Assembly: GCA_014607495.2 (NCBI GenBank)
Contig: CP053155.1
Coordinates: 14,136,001 to 14,200,000, forward strand
From: Carposina sasakii
Lineage: Eukaryota > Arthropoda > Insecta > Lepidoptera > Carposinidae
Length of the DNA stretch: 64,000 nt
Reading direction: 5' to 3'
Of this stretch, positions 60,683-64,000 are shown one piece after another (the stretch's first letter is position 1; the number at the start of each line of letters is the position of its first letter). The notes under the pieces were generated by a model. The model was not told the DNA's origin. It saw only the letters and a list, made by a program, of their open reading frames with translations, and did not search any database. The position numbers were made by a program, and so were the translations under genes.

Positions 60683-61794
60683 TCGATTTCATTATCTTAA
60701 TCCGAGCTTATTCTAACCTTAAACTCAATGAACCGCGCGTAAAGTTACAATGTAGATACTTGATTTTTAACAGCAAAAGTTAAGTACATATAACACGAAA
60801 ATATAGGCCTAATGGCCACTGTTTGCAAAGTTTATTACCTACATATAGTAGCACTGAATAGGCATCTAAATTCCATACCTACCTAAGTGTAACCACACAA
60901 GAGTAAAGTTACTTATGCCATTTATATCCCAATATTGGGAATATTGTCTACGTATTTTTATGCTATTTATAAGGTCACTAGCGGACGCCCGCGACTCCGT
61001 CCGCGTGGACTGCAGAAAAGACAGAATAATTCAGAAGGCGCCATCTGTTGCAGACTTATGGAACGTACGATTAATAACAACAACCAACGTTGATGATCAG
61101 TTTTTTATTAATTATTAGTTATTAAGACCATTAATTTAAATAATAACTATCCTATCATCTAAGTTGGACCAAATTACATAGGTATATATGCCAATTTTCA
61201 TGAATATCAGTTGACTCGTTTTTGAATTTATTCGGAACATACACAGTGACACGGATTTTTTATATATTAAGAAGAAGATATAAAACTGTGATAAGTAGGT
61301 ACTATAATCAGACAGCGAAATGTAGCATAGTTGCAAAGTAAACAATTGTTGAGGTGTTCATAATGAAATTGCATTTAACGCCTGCAGCGCGTGAACAGCG
61401 CGTTTATAATTAAAGGTACTTTTCTTATCTCAAACTTGCAGGCGCTGTCACTATAAAAATGTCAGGGAGTAGTACAGGCTGAACTACGAAGTATTCGGAT
61501 AACCTTTTTGGTGTTAATTTTGTATTTAAAAAATATGATGTTACTGCAGGAAGTTTTTACCAAAATGAGACCAGATAGAGAGATTAATTCAGTGAGTAAT
61601 GAGCAAAGCGCTAGGTAACGCTTATAATATACCTAACCATTTCAGCCAAAAACCATAGTATTCAAGACAGAGATACTATACAGCACTGCATTCTAAAATC
61701 TGGATTTAATTCTAACATCAAGATCCACAGAAAATCATGAAATTATTTTATTTACCTTGTAATTGAGTACAAGGTAAATAAAAGAATTCACCAT

Positions 61795-62330
61795 AAGGGC
61801 ACACGGGGCCCGTGCCCAGGGCCCCCATTCTTAGGGGGCCCCGAAGGACCGACAATTTCTCTCACACATTTATTCTCAAAACATTTTTGTCGAACCCATT
61901 ACACTTTTTTCACAAATCAGTAATCTTATCAGAAGGTATTTTACAAGGCATATACTACGCCAAAATATCGATGACTGCGCCTATTCCTACTGTACTAATT
62001 ACTAATACTATATTTCCGAACGCCTCCTACCTAATTTACTAAGTACACCATCTGGCGATCACTATGTGCATAGAAAATGATATCTTTCAAAAATAGAAGA
62101 TTTTGCTCAACAGAAATCCCGAAAGGAACCGTTCTCGTAATCGTAACCAAAAAACCAGCAGCATTCTAATATAATTAATGAGATAATATAACATACTGTA
62201 TTTGATTACCGATAATAAATGGTCATACTCAGTAAAACGATGTTATTATAAATTCGCTTTTTTTTACTTTCCAAAAGGGCCCCAAATTCTTGTGTGCCCA
62301 AGGGCCCCAGCCTAGTTTAAGACGGCCTTG
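61795..62330. mobile_element. hAT-like MITE, degenerate
   Basis: A 'gggcccgtgcccagggcccc' block near 61807 and its counterpart 'gggccccaaattcttgtgtg' ... 'agacggccttg' near 62275-62330 resemble the G/C-rich subtermini of the 9810 element. No clear target duplication was found. Confidence 0.45.
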
Positions 62331-62847
62331 CTTGTACTTAATAATACACTTGTGCCATAAAATAGAAAATATTGGCCAATATACATAAAACTTCGCGAAC
62401 TGTACTAAAATACAACGTTGTTTACACAAGTACGACAGCAGCTTGGAAAGACAAACTTCCGTTTACTTTACAGATTGGACCATGAGCAGGTGTTGTAGGG
62501 ATTTTACAAGTACAAGGTAGGTAGGTACTTACTTGTTACATTTCAGAACAATATTATATTTATGTATCATTATCATGTAAGCTTTTATGTATGAGACCTT
62601 GTACTTGTTAGGGGTGTAAGTGGGTTCGACGAATACCTTCGGACCCAAAGTCAACCTCACCTGCCCGAGGTGCACCCTGCGATTTAACAGACGAGGCTCT
62701 GACACTTAATAGCCCATAATACCTTTTTAGAATGGTATAGAAACATTTCTTATTGGATTCATTACCGTGGGACTTAATAGGCTACCTATCTACCTACCTA
62801 GCTATCATATAAGCTTCTATGTAGCATTCATCATTCATCATAATTTA

Positions 62848-63113
62848 CAGCCCTGAGAAGTCCCCTGTTGGACATAGGCCTCCCCCAACAACCTCCACTC
62901 CGACCGGTCGGAAGCAGCCTGCATCCAACCGACGCCCGCGACCTTGGCCAGGTCGTCCGTCCACCTCGCGGGTGGCCTTTCCACGCTGCGTTTGCCGATA
63001 CGTGGTATCCACTCTAGAACTTTCCGACTCCATCGGCCATCAGTTCTTCGAGCTATGTGCCCTGCCCATTGCCACTTCAGCTTGCTGGACCGTTGAGCTA
63101 TGTCGGTAACTTG
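62848..63113 (-). mobile_element. RTE LINE 3' fragment
   Basis: This minus-strand fragment reads [20 protein letters not shown], then [20 protein letters not shown] and on to the terminal QQGTSQGCK-like end. It is 5'-truncated. Similarity to 6312-6545 covers almost its whole length. Confidence 0.82.
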
Positions 63114-63228
63114 TAAGTCATGTAGCATTATTACAATTATAAAAGACCTTAGCTGCATCTCCTTCCGTGCATGTCGTAGGTAAGTGTCGAGTTTTATATA
63201 GTACATATATCCTGAAACACACATGGGC

Positions 63229-63413
63229 CCCTTATTACCTAACTAGCAAAAGCAAAGCGATAGCGAAAATTTTACAAAAATCGCTGATTGCTTGTCAAAT
63301 TCCTATTACGTAAAATGAATTTCAAAGGAACTTTGACATTTCAAGGCGAATATTGTACAATTTTCGCTATCGCTTTGCTTCGGTTTTTCTATTGCTTTTA
63401 CGTAATCAGGGAG
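63229..63413. mobile_element. Fold-back MITE, second member
   Basis: The right end tattgcttttacgtaatcag is shared with 54150-54170. The arms gcaaagcgatagcgaaaatt and aattttcgctatcgctttgc pair. Confidence 0.72.
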
Positions 63414-64000
63414 CCGATTCAGTAGTTTTAGCGTGAATAGGTAACAGACAAACAAAATTAATTTACCTTTTATACGGTGAGCAGTTACGATGATGCCACG
63501 CCAAAGGGAAAATTCCAGGCTTGATGGGTATCTATTTATTTAATATTGTACGAGTATCTACCTACATAATTATTATAAAATTTTGGACGAGCTCGCGCTC
63601 ACATTTACTTATTAGGGAAAATAAAATAATCCTCAATTCTAAATCCATGAGAAAAATAAATTGTCTCCTCATTCCAGGAAAGTCATTTACATCAAAGAAA
63701 TTATTATGAAACATATAAAACGAAAAAATATTAGCATTTATTCAGAAAAAATAATTTAATTCATGGTAATCTGAATACCTAATAAGGTCAAGGTACCTTA
63801 TAAATTGTGACATAAGGTAGAGAATACTATAACTGTATATTAACAATTTCTTAGTATCCAACCATGACAAGACCTTAAGGTCGTTAGGTTAATGTGTTGC
63901 AAAGTGTGTGAATAGGGGTAGTCAGTACTACATGATCATAAAGGAGATCATATAGTCACGTTTAGCATAGCGAGGGCAGATGTTGATGATCACTGACAAG

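Overview
This window looks like nuclear DNA from a moth or butterfly. It is AT-rich and intron-dominated, and every long open frame is an exon-sized piece or transposon debris. It is full of repeats: RTE-type LINE tails ending in (GAT)n, tRNA-derived SINEs with B-box motifs, and fold-back MITEs whose ends read ACAGGGTG/CACCCTGT. There are no bacterial operons, CRISPR arrays or rRNA genes. The lepidopteran assignment is inference from the repeat types; no search was run.

Two host genes can be supported. (1) On the minus strand, a membrane adenylyl cyclase most like insect Ac76E (mammalian AC2/4/7 group) has four exons in the window: 58078-57884, 8911-8699, 2409-2282 and 795-637. They join in phase and encode the end of the first membrane block plus most of the C1 catalytic domain. 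The gene runs off both ends, and one intron is about 49 kb. (2) On the plus strand, inside that 49-kb intron, lies a seven-in-absentia (SIAH)-like E3 ubiquitin ligase. Its exons are 30434-30556, 37243-37369, 44510-44640, 50391-50560 and 52959-53536, with a poly(A) signal at 53892. Its RING is unusual, and its last exon carries a one-base frame disruption that splits the second SIAH zinc finger. A tiny ATG exon at 16106-16129 could be an alternative first exon.

Layout: 1-8.9 kb holds three cyclase exons, a 350-bp fold-back at 1.46-1.81 kb, LINE tails and a SINE. 8.9-30 kb is intron with nested MITEs (a hAT-type MITE inside a fold-back at 9.77-10.32 kb), a pogo/Tigger remnant (20.7-21.6 kb), one of two nearly identical 785-bp elements (23.6-24.4 kb) and an 860-bp fold-back with iterated palindromes (27.83-28.69 kb). 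30-54 kb is the nested ligase gene, with TE insertions in its introns including the second 785-bp element (45.3-46.1 kb) and an RTE reverse-transcriptase pseudogene (46.1-47.2 kb). 54-57.9 kb is mostly featureless intron. 57.9-64 kb holds the fourth cyclase exon, then SINE, MITE and LINE remnants.

No convincing new functional system was found. The strongest leads are the disrupted nested SIAH-like gene, its possible distal promoter, the recently active 785-bp element, the fold-back elements, a weak LisH-like minus-strand frame at 41.9-42.2 kb and a CpG-rich island at 52.3 kb.
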